A stretch of DNA of 64,000 nt from Gonocerus acuteangulatus (lineage: Eukaryota; Arthropoda; Insecta; Hemiptera; Coreidae), in assembly GCA_946811695.1 (NCBI GenBank), contig OX328126.1:87961785-88025784 (forward strand), in the 5' to 3' direction. Made by a program: the position numbers and the translations under genes. Every line of letters starts with the position of its first letter. Position 1 is the first letter of the stretch. A model generated the notes under the pieces. The model searched no databases. It was not told the origin of the DNA and saw only the letters and a program-made list of their open reading frames with translations. Of the stretch, positions 54,889-64,000 are shown piece by piece.

Positions 54889-55299
54889 ATTTTGTAACTG
54901 TAAAGAGTTTTAATATCATATTCCCTTCTTTAAGCACCTATATTTAATCAATAGTATGAATATGACTGGCCTAGGACCATCTCCTATAATCGGCCATTCA
55001 TAACTTGAGCCCTACTATCTATGAATGGAGTATTGCTTAGCCTATTACTATTTACTACAACTCCTAGAGCTAGATACGACCTGCCTAGCCCTGCAGTGCG
55101 GCAGTCCTGCCCCTCCCTCAATCTAGGATAGATCCACTCTACTAAATACACAACCTACTCTCTATAGTGGACAAGGCAAAATTATAATAAATTTTAGGAG
55201 GAATTAACAACATGCTGGGAATATATATATATTTATACATATTCCAAAAGGTAAAACAAAATACGTCTTCCCACAAAATTTCAGAGGTTCGTTTTGGTT

Positions 55300-55301
<2 letters not shown>
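54889..55301. other. unassigned spacer
   Basis: CTAGCCCTGCAGTGCGGCAG near 55088-55107 loosely resembles part of the 103-bp satellite unit (GACCCTGTAGTACGGCA). No gene. Confidence 0.35.

Positions 55302-55339
<38 letters not shown>
55302..55339. repeat. (TA)n microsatellite
   Basis: At the edge of the ACTCACTGACC family. Confidence 0.95.
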
Positions 55340-55340
<1 letters not shown>

Positions 55341-55341
<1 letters not shown>

Positions 55342-55908
55342 CTATATATTTGTCAAATACCACTCACTCACTCACTGGCTCACTGACCTATCATCCCCCA
55401 GCCCAAACCACTCGACAGAAAAATTTGAAATTTTGCATGGACTCTCTCGTTAGCATGAAGACTCTCGCTAAGAAAGGATTTTTTGATATTCAAATTTTTA
55501 AGTATATTTAGAGGGTTTTAAAGTTTTAGTTGGTTAGAGCAGGCAAGCCTAGGCAGCATGCGTTGCAAGGATGATAAAAGAACAGCTGTTACCGTACTGT
55601 ATCTATTTCAACTATGATGGCAGTCCTAGAAATAAACTGTCCCTCATTTTAATTGCGGTTCATTTCAACTTTTCCCCCATAGAGTTTTCGCCAACCTAGT
55701 GATGGTCCATCCGTGGTAATAATATCCCTAACCATTGCACAGCCTACTCACCCATCAGCATCCCCAGTCAGAACACCTCTTTGTCATGCTCGCAAATATA
55801 GCGTTTCTAAATGAGATGTGAGAAACAAAAATTTTTAAATTGTAACGTACATTTATTATTGATAAAAATATTTAACCTGTATTGGTTACGCTGCTTTTAC
55901 TGGTAACC
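55341..55908 (+). mobile_element. ACTCACTGACC repeat family, copy 3 (fullest)
   Basis: TATTTGTCAAATACCACTCA through CAGCCCAAACCACTCGACAG, AGAGCAGGCAAGCC, TTGCAAGGATGATAAAAGAA, CAGCTGTTACCGTACTGT, GTCCTAGAAATAAACTGTCC and CCAGTCAGAACACCTC to TTACTGGTAACC. No ORF. Confidence 0.65.
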
Positions 55909-56000
55909 ATGTGCGTATATACGAAATAATTTCGGGGCGGGGTCTGTTACCATTTCCGGGGTATGGAATACTAACAGAGCTTGGAAAAGTTTTCGGCAAA
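55909..56000. mobile_element. CATGGGCGTATA MITE, truncated copy 4
   Basis: CATGTGCGTATATACG through TTTCGGGGCGGGG, CCATTTCCGGGGTATGG and AGCTTGGAAAAGTTTTC, then lost. It sits after GGTAAC, exactly as copy 2 does in reverse, so the insertion predates spread of the host repeat. Confidence 0.65.
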
Positions 56001-56049
56001 TAAAACGCTAAATGAAGAGGTGTTTATCATTTAAGATTACAGCAAGAAG

Positions 56050-56165
56050 AATGGAAATTTTTGGAACAAAATTTTTGATTATGACCAGGACTTTTGATAT
56101 GTTGACCTCCTAACTAGTAGAAACAAAGTTATGAAGTCAAAAATTTTGTTCCAAAAATTTCCATC
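56050..56165. repeat. short inverted repeat
   Basis: GGAAATTTTTGGAACAAAAT (56060 onward) is answered by ATTTTGTTCCAAAAATTTCC (ending 56162); arms of about 34 bp around a 45-nt loop. Confidence 0.85.
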
Positions 56166-56683
56166 TATAACTGTTCGTTGCCTGGACTGTATAGAAATTT
56201 ATGAGTGCGCATTCAGAGATCTAAAATTATTTTTGGTTTCGTCAAAATGTTTGTTTTTTCATAATGGCGTGCTTTACAAGGGAAGCATATGTAAATTTCG
56301 TTATTAATGACGGTTCGTTTGTGTTGTGTAAGTCGGGTGTGAATATCATTTTTGATTTATCCTGTGTATACAGCATTACAGGAAGGGGTTGGAGATGGGA
56401 TTTGATAATAAAATAAAAAATAACTAGATGAAATATATACCCTAGAGAAAAATAGTTGCATATACTTATACTAGGATTTATAGTGCTGACACAAAGGTAT
56501 GAGAGCTGAGAACCCTAACTTTATTCCAAGTTCTGAACACTGATGGATGAAGTACGACGCAACTTCTTGTTCGTGAAGAACTTACCCTTATATTCTACAT
56601 TAACAACAAGAAAAGCTTAGAACTTCGTGAGCTTAATGGCAGTCTCGTCAGTATTACATTATGAAGACTGTGTTGTTTATGTT

Positions 56684-56687
<4 letters not shown>

Positions 56688-56736
<49 letters not shown>
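56688..56736. repeat. (TA)n microsatellite
   Basis: Immediately left of a TIR element. Confidence 0.95.
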
Positions 56737-56739
<3 letters not shown>

Positions 56740-57353
56740 GAGGGGAAGGTGTTGTACCTTTGACCACTTTGCACAATTGATTTTTTTGACACTGAGGATT
56801 AATAAAGTCAGTTTGAACTTATTTAATTTATTGGTTTTTAAATTCTTTGAACAATTGAAGAAACCAATATTAATTTTTTTTAAAGATTTTGTAGCTGAAG
56901 AACATAAAAGTTGAATTATGTAAAAATTACTCAGGTGTGTTGTACCTTTGACCTGGTCAAAGGAACAACAACTAGTCGTGGTCAGAGGTACAACACCCTG
57001 GTAGTGCAAATTAAAAAGCATGCTAAACATTTTAGGGTTAAGATAAATCAATTTCAGAAGCTACAGCATGTTTCTTATTGTAATAGCTACTTTGTCAAAT
57101 TATTTCCATCTAAAAAGACTTAATGCAAAAAATATTATGAGGCAAAACGTCATCAATAAATAACTTACATTTTTATTATAGAAATGGATATTGCAATAAT
57201 CCTCTTTGACTGGAATAGTCCAAAGTAGGTTACACAAGCCCTCTGGGGAAGGAGCTAAGCACTAATTATACCAAAATTTATAAAATGTTGCTACAGGCCG
57301 CCACAACCCGGTGGTCAAGGGTACAAGACGGTCAGAGGTACAACACCTTCCCC
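56737..57353. mobile_element. AGGGGAAGGTGTTGTACC TIR element
   Basis: Left end AGAGGGGAAGGTGTTGTACC, right end GGTACAACACCTTCCCCTA. TGTTGTACCTTTGACC recurs inside near 56938 and, inverted, near 56975. TA-rich flanks prevent a TSD call. Related to 38425-38930. No ORF of note. Confidence 0.7.
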
Positions 57354-57366
57354 TATATATATATAT

Positions 57367-57848
57367 ACAGGGTGGCCCAGAGAAATAACTCCTGAACGGC
57401 TGGAGATATCAACATTTTTCAAAGGAGCAAAGTTGTAGTTCTATAAAACATTGCAATCAGAAATAAGAAAACTCTTCTAAGGGCTCAAATAGGCCTTTGA
57501 AGGGAAGGGTTCCCTCTTTACCCATATATTGTCTGACATTTTTTAAAGCACTAAAAAAACTAAGAAGAACTGTCCAAACGGATTTTTAGCGTGTCAAGTT
57601 CTTGAGAGTTTTTTTTAGTACTTTTAAAAAATGTATTGCAATATATGGGTAAAGAGAGGAACCCTTCCCTTCAAAGGTCTATTTGAGCCCTTAGAAGGGT
57701 TATTTTATTATTTCCGAGGGCACTATTTTATAGAACTCAATGAGAACTATAACATTGCTTCTTTGAATAACTTTGATATCTACAGTCGTTTAATAGTTAT
57801 TTCTCTTGTGGCCTGCTTATCTTAGATAAGTTACCTAGGCCACCCTGT
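57367..57848. mobile_element. palindromic MITE with ACAGGGTGGCC ends
   Basis: Left ACAGGGTGGCC, right GGCCACCCTGT. The arms carry AGAAATAACT/AGTTATTTCT-type and CCTTTGAAGGGAAGGGTTCC/GGAACCCTTCCCTTCAAAGG blocks, mirrored. (TA)n on the left; TA-containing flank on the right. Confidence 0.8.
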
Positions 57849-59090
57849 GTGTATATTATACACGGTTATTATCATTAACACTTTGACTGCGGGAGCGGGA
57901 AACCCCAAACCATCCAAAAAATGGTAATTTGTTCTATTATGATTTCATTTGTTTTGTCAATGTGAAAAAATAACTTACCCATTGGAAATTGTGAATAATT
58001 TCCTTCAGAAACATATTTTTCTACCATGACGCACGCGTGGTGAAAAAACTCCTGCAAAAATACACAGAAAGGTCTGAGCCCGGAAGGATTCCAGAATAAG
58101 GCACTCGAAACACTCCCTGAGACGACGGAGGAACGAATAAACCACCCTGGAGGTTTATAGCCGATCCCCAAAACGTTTTAACTTTTTATCCCAGCTTGCC
58201 ACGTAGCTTACATGATGCACATGTCGCCACAGCGAGTGTGTTTGTGATGACGCACATTAACGTCAACACGCAAGGTGTTAACGTTGACTTACTACGTAAT
58301 AAAGTTATCTGTAAAAAGGTTTATCCCCCAAGCTCCAGAACTGTATAAATTAAATAAAAGCATATCCTATATAACAGCGAAGATTTTCTTCCTCTCCTAT
58401 TTCTGCAATGATGTCCGTCAGGAAGTCAATAAAGATCGGATATTGACTTTGACATGAAGCGAAGATATCCGGTAGAGTTGCAATATTGACTATAATAACG
58501 CCTGACTTCCTCTCACTCTTCAGCAATATCACACATATGAATATATTGTTCCTGTGCATTTTTACACTCCCTAAACGGAAAAAACCGCTTATTATGAAAA
58601 ACTTCAACGTGCTGACTGAAAAGTGAAAATGAGTCAGTCTCATAAAAAATGAACGTACTTTGATATAATTCGGCCAACTACATTGTATAAAAGGAAAATT
58701 GGAATTGGTTCACCAGCAGAATCATCCCCCACCCAACCCCGGCATGCATTAAAGGTGAAATCCTCAAAAAAGAACGTATTTATTCTGCCGAGGAAAATCT
58801 TATAAAATCATTTCTAAGGTGATATCTTCAAAGATAGGAAGTACGAGGGATCTCCTCCGTTTGATACTCATGAGAACTAAGATCTATACATATGTGATAG
58901 GAATGGTGAAGATATTACAAAAAAAAAACAGTTTTTTTACGTAAAAATGGCTGCACTTGGGACATTTCGTTTGTAGCCTTCCAGATACACTTTTTATAGG
59001 TTCTCTAACGTAGAAATACCAATGAAACTATTTTTAAGGGGATCTCTGTAACCATTCTTGAGGAAAGTGGAAAAACTACTTTTTGTTACT
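57849..59090. other. unassigned spacer with HINE-like scraps
   Basis: 58675-58745 (GGTTCACCAGCAGAATC) and 58990-59080 (ACCAATGAAACTATTTTTAA) resemble HINE interior. Open frames at 57875-58171 and 58350-58643 (minus) lack motifs. Confidence 0.4.
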
Positions 59091-59101
59091 AACAAGGGAA
59101 C

Positions 59102-59281
59102 ATGCCAACGGCCATAGCCACGTTGAATGCACCGGATCCCGTAGATCACCGAAGTTAAGCAACGTCGGGCGTGGTCAGTACCTGAATGGGTGACCGACCA
59201 CGTGCTGTTGGCATTATAAAATAGCCCGGCGCTAATGGCCAAGATGTAGATGCGCCGTAAAAAAAAAAAAAAAAAAAAAAA
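59102..59281 (+). mobile_element. 5S rRNA-derived SINE with TSD
   Basis: The head of about 113 bp is recognisably 5S rRNA: GCCAACGGCCATAGCCACG, GATCACCGAAGTTAAGCAAC, GTCGGGCGTGGTCAGTACC, TGGGTGACCGACCACGTGC, TGTTGGCATT. Thus both 5S termini and the internal A and C box regions are kept. It is followed by a tail shared with SINE-B (CCCGGCGCTAATGGCC, GATGTAGATGCGCCGTAAAA) and about 25 A's. AACAAGGGAAC flanks exactly (59091-59101 and 59282-59292). Not a functional 5S gene. Confidence 0.92.
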
Positions 59282-59329
59282 AACAAGGGAACCAAGTGAT
59301 CGGAGCCGATATTTATGAAACTTTGTTTA

Positions 59330-59998
59330 TATATCGGTCCAATCGCACATTCAAGGGGTGAAAGCACCATTCCAAAGTACACTTCAGATATTCTAACAAG
59401 GTGAGTATACAGTGGTGGTGTCACCGATTTGGTACATTTTTTTTTTTTTTTCTTCCGGTGATTCTACATCGAAAAATAGTCGGCACGTGTCCGAGCGTTC
59501 CTTCCAATAAGCCTTAGGAGCCGAGATGTAAAATGAGATAGGTTGAAAATGCTTTAATTTATACATCGAGTTTAGAAAATTATATCTACATGATTCTTTC
59601 TTCAATTCATTTATAGATTAAAGAACAAATACAATCGTTGAAGAATAATTTATATTTTGTGTGTAATAAATTAAAAAAATATGCTTACGTTTGACGCAAA
59701 CTAGCCTTATACATTTTTCTACACCAAAAATAATAGCAGATTTAAAATCAGCACCCCAAGAAACCCTAATGTGGTGAATATCATCGAAAAAGAAAAAATG
59801 ATACTTTTTTTCCTCTCCGGAAGAGTCTCTCGTATCTCGGTATTGGAAAAAAAAGTATTATTTTTGTTTTCGATGATATGACCTCATTAGAGTTTTGTTG
59901 GCTGCTTATTTTAAATCTGCTGTTATTTTCCGAATAAAAAAATGCACAATGCTAGTTTACTTTAAATTAAGCATATTTTTGAATTTATTTATATACAA
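59330..59998. repeat. 'GACATGATTCTTTC' repeat with foldback half
   Basis: Third copy of the family (59330-59640) followed by a foldback (59640-59998): TAATAGCAGATTTAAAATCA (about 59730) is mirrored at 59907-59930, and ATATCATCGAAAA at 59865-59880. Centre around CTCTCCGGAAGAG. Confidence 0.65.
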
Positions 59999-59999
59999 A

Positions 60000-60175
60000 T
60001 AAATTTCAAAGATGTAGAAAATATTTCAATTGAATCCTACGATTCTAAATATCCACCAAAAAAAAAAAAAAAAAAAAAAAAAGTTACAAAAACAATTGTT
60101 CCTTTTTTAATAAAAACGATTACAGATATTGCCTTAAAATGGTTTCATTCGTTTTTAGCGCGGTTCCTCGAAAAC
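60000..60175 (+). mobile_element. HINE/DINE-1-like fragment
   Basis: AATTGAATCCTACGATTCTA, an A-run of 26, AACGATTACAGATATTGCC, AAAATGGTTTCATTCG and then TTAGCGCGGTTCC at 60157-60169. A rearranged piece: a terminal motif directly follows interior sequence. Confidence 0.55.
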
Positions 60176-60838
60176 GAGTACCTCGCTGGTGCAGTTAAGA
60201 TGAATTAACAAGTATGCATCAAAAATACTTTGTTAGGTGCATTTTGAAAGACCACACCCGCAAAAAATCGTGAACCCCACCGAGGTTTTGGTTTTGAGAC
60301 ACCACCTGAATGAATCTATCTTTGAAGAAAAGACTCGGATTTTTTCCAGCCCATTAAGCAAGCTAATGGCTCGATGGGAAATATTTTATTTCCTCTTGGA
60401 AAATCCGCTCTCTCCATTCCTATAACGTTATGCCCAATAACAGATCGATTATAAACTAAATAATTACCGCCTAGTTTGTCCATTGTCATCCAAAATAGCA
60501 ATCGCTTTGTTATCATTATCGTTGAACGAGGGTTCGTGATTGACGCAGCGAGATACTGTCTAAATGTCAGAAGGCATTACATTTCCAATGCGGGTGTATA
60601 GATCTTTGGATCAATTAAGCTGTCTATATATCGTATCTACTAGCAATCATAATAAAATTGATTTTATTTATTACGAATGATTAAATCATCAGAACGACAG
60701 AATCAATGTCAGTTATGGACATTTGGTCAGTTGCTAAGTTAGTTGTATTGAACTGGTTCGTTTATGCAAGTGCTTGCCAAGTAAACAAAGATAATCAAAA
60801 GTCTAGTTAATGGTTTATAAACAATGGTTATTAATGCT
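60176..60838. other. unassigned spacer
   Basis: No feature supported. Confidence 0.4.
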
Positions 60839-61140
60839 GTTTTTTTTTTTGTGGCGTTCGGAACGGAGGTGGGGCGCGTGTGTCGGCGGGAGCGATGGGC
60901 TTGGTTAGGGTTGAGGACGAGCCCCCCCCCCATGCGGTCTGTGAAGGTTTGGTTGCCCTGGCACCAGCAAGCACACCTTCTATCATAGACCTGGCAGCCA
61001 GTCACCAGATGCGGGCCACTAAGGTAGAACTGGCACGGGGGACTCTACTCGACCTTGGCTAGGTCCGCCTCCCGCTGGCCTCGGGCTCTGTCTCTGCTTT
61101 CGATGCTACCAACGGACCGGCCAAGAGGCATAAATGACCC
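60839..61140. other. GC-rich island with 60-codon frame
   Basis: GC-rich patch after a T-run. A plus-strand frame (60880-61062) reads ...VCEGLVALAPASTPSIIDLA, then ASHQMRATKVELARGTLLDLG and a stop. Could be the end of a retrotransposon ORF1/gag-like protein or an exon; I do not recognise the family. Confidence 0.3.
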
Positions 61141-61468
61141 AATAGTGGTTGAATGGCCTTTAAACACCAAGGAAAAAAAAAATAATGTTGTTTTTACTCA
61201 AATATTAGTCCAGTTTGTGGTACATTCCTTTGAGTAAGGGCCTCTGAAATTCACAATGTCAAAACAATATTTCCGTCATGGTTAAAGCGTGGTTGCAAAA
61301 ATGTTGTCTTCATCACCAAGGCAAGGAAGGTCGACTTAGGCCTTCTGTTCTTGATCATGACCAACTGAGGAGCAACTGAGAACACTCTCGCTATTGCGTT
61401 GATGTTGAGCACTCGACACCTGTTTGCCCAATGGAACAACAAATTGGTCATATTAAAACCTGTATTAA

Positions 61469-62869
61469 TCTCTGAACGTATTAAAAGTTTTGTGTAATAC
61501 TTCTTGGGGAGCTGACAGAACAAGCATGCTCATGCTGTACAGGAGCTTGATAAGATCCAAGCTAGATTATGGTTGCACAGTGTATGGATCAGCTAGTCCA
61601 AGGACCCTTCAGATCCTCGATCCGATCCATCATTCTGGGTTGCGACTAGCGACGGGAGCCTTCCGATCAAGTCCAGCTCCAAGCGTTCTTGTAGAGGCCG
61701 GCGAACCACCGCTAAACCATAGAAGATTACAGCTTACCATTTCCTATTATTTCAGAATCAAAGGCCGGCTAACACACCCTTTGAATGATTACTTCTCCAG
61801 CATAAACTGGATTCAGCATTATTCTGATCTTTATGATAACAATACTTCAAAAGTACCGTTCCCTGCCAGAGCCAACGTTTTCTTAAACAGGAATCATTTA
61901 AATAATATTAAACTACAGCCCATAACCTTATCAAATCATCCACCATGGCTATTACATCCTCCACACGTTAATATCAGCCTTACAAAATATTTAAAAAAAG
62001 AAACCCCGCCTTTAATCTATGAAAATGAATTCTATAAAATTAAAAGTCAAACAGTGCCTAGTAACTTTGTCTTCACTGATGGATCAAAAACAGTGGAAGG
62101 AGTAGGATCGGCTATACTGTCGGAACAAAGAATATACAAATTTTCACTCCCTTCTATTTGTTCAAGCTTTACAGCTGAATTACTAGCTATAAAAAAGGCT
62201 CTAAATTTTATTATCCCAACCACTCAACAAATCGTAATTTGTACAGATTCTTTATCATCAATTCTAGCAATCTGCAATCTCTACCCAGACAACTCACTGG
62301 TCATAGATATACAAAACAAAATAAATGAGTTCAGAATAAATAACATAAAAACTCTGTTTATATGGATTCCTGGGCATTGTGGAATAATTGAAAACATAAA
62401 AGTTGACAAAGCAGCAAAAGAAGCAACAAAAGAAGGACAAGTTTGCTGTCAAGTTCCTGTAAACGATGTATTAGCAGCCGTGAAACTACCACTAAAAGAT
62501 AAATGGTTCCAAGAATGGAATAGGATGGAGTTAGGGGAAAAGCTCCGTGAAATAAAAGAAGACGTAGATGCATGGAGTAGCAGCATACGCGACAGAAGAC
62601 GAGAGGAAGTGATATTGACCAGGCTACGAATAGGACACTCAAGACTGACGCATGGCTATCTTATGGCAAAGGAACCACCAACGATATGTCAGTACTGCGG
62701 CGTACATATAACCGTAAAACATATCCTCACCGAATGCAGGGGCTACAAAAAAGAAAGAGAACAGTTAGATTTGCCCACTGACCTAAGGGAACTTCTGGGA
62801 AATAACTCGAATCACTTAACTAAATTATTTGTTTTCCTAGAAAGAACTAAGTTAATCCGACATATTTAA
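61469..62869 (+). pseudogene. LINE ORF2 C-terminal half: RT thumb, RNase H, zinc knuckle
   Basis: Open for 466 codons from the truncation point to TAA. It starts in the RT C-terminal region (NVLKVLCNTSWGADR, YRSLIRSKLDYGCTVYGSAS, LRLATGAFRSSPAPSVLVEA), followed by an RNase H domain with its four acidic residues: TDGS (about D204), FTAE (E237), CTDS (D260) and KVDKAAK (D313). It ends with a CCHC-like C-x2-C-x6-KHIL-x2-C. This order is typical of I/R1/LOA-group LINEs. The endonuclease and catalytic RT core are absent. No internal stop, so a young insertion. The same family left the relic at 8406-8672. Confidence 0.9.
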
Positions 62870-62900
62870 TTTATAAATATTTGTGTGTATGTATGTGTGT

Positions 62901-62903
62901 ATG

Positions 62904-62971
<68 letters not shown>
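62901..62971. repeat. (TA)n in LINE 3' UTR
   Basis: Preceded by (GTAT)n-like sequence just after the stop codon. Confidence 0.95.
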
Positions 62972-62973
<2 letters not shown>

Positions 62974-63193
62974 TCAATCTCCTCCTATCTATCTTCAATC
63001 TATATCGATCTTCTCAATCCATCTTCAAGTAGCACTTTTGGTCAATATCACTTTCTTTCCTCAATAAACTTATCATATCAACATATATCAATAGTCATAT
63101 TGAAATTATATGCCAATTGACATATATAAGATCAAACGATTCTTCTAACTGAGACATCCATGACCCATGTGGTTGACATATGTCTAAAAACAC

Positions 63194-63224
<31 letters not shown>

Positions 63225-63233
63225 CCTGTATTA

Positions 63234-63520
63234 TTTTCTCCGAGCTCACTAAAAGAACCATAACCAAGAAAAAGCGTCAACCAAAATTATGATACACTAT
63301 AGAGACAAAATATAATGTTTTCTTTTAAAAGGACTTTATTGTCATATTTTTGAATATGTGTATGTCTATTTGAAATTTGCAAGAATTGTTTTGGATGAAT
63401 GGGCTACTTTCTGTCATCAATTCATGTAAATTGGTAGAAATTATCTATTTTAATCAATAGTTCTTTACTAAATGTTTAAAGGTTAATCCATTAGAAATCA
63501 CCCTAATCAAATAAAATTGG
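63234..63520. other. unassigned AT-rich spacer
   Basis: No feature supported. Confidence 0.4.
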
Positions 63521-63524
63521 TTGC

Positions 63525-64000
63525 TCGACATTTTTGATTTTTCTAATTTTTTTAGCAGTTATTCTCCTAAACTAGGTGAGTTCAAACCTTCAGTAAACAA
63601 TTTTGCTGGGTCATAGTTTTTTTTTGCCGGCCATTTGAAGTTTGCATTTTAACTACTTTTTGCCCGAAAACAAGTTTTACGTAAATGTATCTAACGCTCT
63701 TAATTTCATAGATATAAAAACAGAATAAACATTAAAATTATCTGAACGATATGCTCTTGATTTTTGTTCCAGCATTGTGTTTTGTAAATATATCGTTCAG
63801 ATAATTTCTGTTTTGATATCTATGAAATTATGAGAGTTAGATCAATTTACGGAAAACTTGTTTTTGTGCAAAAAGTAGTTTGAATGCAATCTTAAAATGG
63901 CCGACAAAAAAAAACTATGACCAAGAAAATGTTTTACTGAAGGTTTGAACTCACCTATTATAGGAGAAGACCTGGTCAAAAAATTAGGAAAATTGAAAAC
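63525..64000. repeat. large inverted repeat running off the window
   Basis: Arms of about 230 bp: GGTGAGTTCAAACCTTCAGT (63574) against ACTGAAGGTTTGAACTCACC (ending 63955); CATAGTTTTTTTTTGCCGGCC against GGCCGACAAAAAAAAACTATG; AAAATTATCTGAACGATAT against ATATCGTTCAGATAATT. The loop is about 45 nt near 63755-63790. Pairing still continues at base 64000. Confidence 0.85.

Larger units (their letters stand above)
61468..63220 (+). mobile_element. 5'-truncated RNase H-type LINE with TSD
   Basis: AAAACCTGTATTA occurs exactly before (61455-61467) and, after the A-run, at 63221-63233: a 13-bp TSD. The interval holds an ORF2 C-terminal half, a 3' UTR with (TA)n (62901-62971) and a poly(A) of about 25. 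1.75 kb of what would be a 5-6 kb element. Confidence 0.92.

Noticed and set aside
59102..59281. Functional 5S rRNA gene
   Set aside because: It is bounded by a retroposition TSD, has a foreign tail and poly(A), and lacks the T-run terminator right after the 5S end.
62358..62642. 94-codon minus-strand frame
   Set aside because: Antisense shadow of the LINE RNase H region.

Overview
This window is almost certainly nuclear DNA from an arthropod, probably an insect; I cannot place it more finely. It is AT-rich, with long (TA)n arrays, an intact mariner, Jockey-group and RNase H-bearing non-LTR retrotransposons, tRNA- and 5S-derived SINEs, and hammerhead-like motifs of the kind carried by Penelope-like elements. 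I see no host gene that I can support. Apart from transposable-element (TE) proteins, the long open frames come from tandem repeats or (TA)n.

Layout, left to right. 0-9 kb: SINEs of three families, a 33-bp minisatellite (2.37-4.01 kb), a hammerhead ribozyme (6.47 kb), a Transib-like element with RSS-like ends (7.47-8.18 kb), and the 3' end of an RNase H LINE. 8.67-12.3 kb: a 5'-truncated Jockey-type LINE bounded by a 13-bp target-site duplication (TSD) and split by a 2.7-kb HINE/DINE-1-like element. 12.3-20 kb: a MITE with a 4-bp TSD, AT-rich repeats and a second Jockey LINE with an in-frame stop. 20-31 kb: a hammerhead-like motif, palindromic elements, a hAT MITE, another HINE copy and a 52-bp tandem array. 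31-39 kb: a GC-rich island with a perfect X-box, a hAT element keeping its dimerization exon, a 40-bp x19 array and a perfect hAT-type palindrome. 39-47 kb: a 3.1-kb HINE copy, MITEs and a palindrome with hammerhead-like arms. 47-53 kb: a 103-bp satellite, then a 3.2-kb palindromic element holding a MITE in one arm and an intact mariner near its centre. 53-64 kb: another HINE, more MITEs, a 5S rRNA-derived SINE, and an RNase H LINE with a 13-bp TSD.

The insertions date one another: SINEs lie inside HINEs and inside (TA)n, a HINE lies inside a LINE, that LINE lies inside an older LINE, and a MITE and a mariner lie inside one palindrome whose other arm preserves the empty MITE site. The points most worth following are the hammerhead motifs, the SINE families that share modules (5S head, middle block, common tail), the Transib-like element, the HINE family with its (TA)n in a fixed place, and the nested palindrome. 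Family names are my reading of the sequence; no database was searched.
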